64,000 bases of DNA, taken from NCBI RefSeq assembly GCF_937875145.1, contig NZ_CALNCS010000021.1:1-64000 (forward strand), read 5' to 3'. The notes beneath the pieces were generated by a model that had not been told where the DNA came from, did no database searches, and was given only the letters and a program-made list of their open reading frames with translations. Source of the DNA: Alkalibaculum bacchi. Lineage in GTDB: Bacteria > Bacillota > Clostridia > Eubacteriales > Alkalibacteraceae. Shown piece after piece: positions 63,364 through 64,000 of the stretch; position 1 is the first letter of the stretch; every line of letters starts with the position of its first letter. A program made the position numbers and the translations under genes.

Positions 63364-63725
63364 AATGTTCTGTTAAAGATGGGCGAATACATATAGAGGC
63401 AAAGGCCATCTCTATTGGTGAGGATCTGTGTGTAATCATATCAGGAGGGGATACGCCTCATATAGGGTGCGTAACAGCAAGTGTTCCTAGGCCAAGTCTT
63501 TTAGACCCTAATATAATAAGCGCCACTACATCTGTCATAAACTTTATAGGTCATAAAGATGATGAGGTGGCAAAGTATGTATCCCATAAGCTTTCTTTAT
63601 CTCTTAATAAGAATGTAGTAGCAACCTGCGGCATCCATATTGAGCGTATTACGATGGAAGAAATTAAGAAGGTAAAGGCTCTTACAGAGAAGCTTGCACA
63701 AATTCTACTTAGCAAACTTTCCTAA
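63357..63725 (+). CDS. LpdD-like prenylated-flavin chaperone
   Basis: 122 residues from the ATG at 63357, which overlaps the ubiX stop by seven bases. The sequence (VISGGDTPHIGCVTASVPRPS, then ISATTSVINFIGHKDDEVAKYV and CGIHIERITMEEI) resembles the small LpdD-type partner proteins encoded beside ubiX and UbiD-family decarboxylases, thought to pass prenylated FMN to the apoenzyme. The call rests on pattern and context. Coupled translation with ubiX supports a shared role. Confidence 0.7.
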   Translation: MVECSVKDGRIHIEAKAISIGEDLCVIISGGDTPHIGCVTASVPRPSLLDPNIISATTSVINFIGHKDDEVAKYVSHKLSLSLNKNVVATCGIHIERITMEEIKKVKALTEKLAQILLSKLS

Positions 63726-63774
63726 ATAATCATAAACGATTCTGTTTAGATAGCTTGAATTTTCTTTTAGAAAA

Positions 63775-63816
63775 AGAAAGTGTATACCTGGCTAAAGGGT
63801 CAAGTATACACTTTCT
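63775..63816. terminator. Bidirectional terminator
   Basis: AGAAAGTGTATAC pairs with GTATACACTTTCT between the convergent LpdD-like and DJ-1 genes. Confidence 0.75.
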
Positions 63817-63826
63817 ATCTTACACT

Positions 63827-64000
63827 TTATTGCTTTTGATTTTGCACGATCAAATGAAATAACATATCTTCTTTTATCGTTTCTGTTTCATTTTTGTAGC
63901 CTAAGTAATTTAGTATTTCAAAGGCTACAAGAAGTGCAGTGGCAGGTCCTCGTGAAGTGATAAGATTGTCGCAAACTACTACAGGTGCTTCTACATACTC
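63827..64000 (-). CDS. DJ-1/PfpI family protein, C-terminal end only
   Basis: The gene runs off the right edge of the window. The last 57 codons read VVVCDNLITSRGPATALLVA then FEILNYLGYKNETETIKEDM, the C-terminal motif of the DJ-1/YajL (ThiJ) family, in which (N)LITSRGP precedes the final helix. The nucleophile cysteine region lies outside the window. Convergent with the ubiX unit. Confidence 0.8.
   Translation of the reverse strand, partial: EYVEAPVVVCDNLITSRGPATALLVAFEILNYLGYKNETETIKEDMLFHLIVQNQKQ

Overview
The window is a low-GC, AT-rich chromosome segment from an endospore-forming member of the Clostridia. The evidence is the gene content (veg, SipL with SPOCS and LysM domains, a YhcN-type lipoprotein, the small spore protein Tlp, a clostripain-family protease, the neighbouring murA, walJ and htrA, and a PyrBI-type aspartate transcarbamoylase) together with strong AGGAGG ribosome sites, frequent TTG starts and many U-tract terminators. 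I cannot fix genus or species. Amino-acid-fermenting clostridia of the Alkaliphilus or Peptostreptococcaceae kind are a guess.

Layout. 0-4.7 kb: murA, walJ (yycJ), htrA and the yhaM-type exoribonuclease. 4.9-10.9 kb: an isoleucine T-box leader followed by ilvC, ilvB, cimA and leuB, a branched-chain set that makes isoleucine from pyruvate by citramalate. 11-21 kb: sporulation and cell-surface genes (unknown acidic-linker protein, YhcN lipoprotein, veg, sipL, YihY membrane protein, C11 protease, DUF1002 protein) with argF among them. 21.2-31.8 kb: a complete pyrimidine operon, pyrB-pyrI-pyrC-pyrF-pyrK-pyrD-pyrE-carA-carB, behind an attenuator-like leader. Its CarA has lost the glutaminase cysteine and histidine, so carbamoyl phosphate is probably made from free ammonia. 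31.8-38.9 kb: YbaN, RidA, cysteine synthase, a frameshifted LUD protein, a lipid kinase, 6-phosphogluconate dehydrogenase and a 2-hydroxyacid dehydrogenase. 39-43.8 kb: an RpiR regulator divergent from a mannose-family PTS, hydroxyacid dehydrogenase and KDPG aldolase operon that is decaying: IID and IIB are fused by an internal deletion and the dehydrogenase is frameshifted.

44.2-45.3 kb: a sirtuin and rlmH. From the last codons of rlmH to about 58.83 kb lies a 13.5-kb accessory element that I read as an SCC-like (staphylococcal cassette chromosome-like) integrative element in a clostridium. It starts at the rlmH 3' end, is bordered by related GAACC...TATCA...GGTTC sites, and carries a large serine recombinase, a D5/SF3 replication helicase with a DUF669-like companion, RadC fragments, a truncated DNA methyltransferase, several unknown small genes and two tandem paralogous lipoproteins as cargo. 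Its left part is littered with frameshifted remnants.

58.8-64 kb: normal chromosome resumes with an RluF-type pseudouridine synthase, a PdaC-like polysaccharide deacetylase, sfsA, tlp, ubiX with an LpdD-like prenyl-flavin chaperone, and the end of a DJ-1 family gene. No tRNA, rRNA or CRISPR array was seen. Two homologous structured intergenic segments (about 13.2 and 34.2 kb) look like members of one non-coding RNA family, and several intergenic regions share dispersed palindromic repeats.
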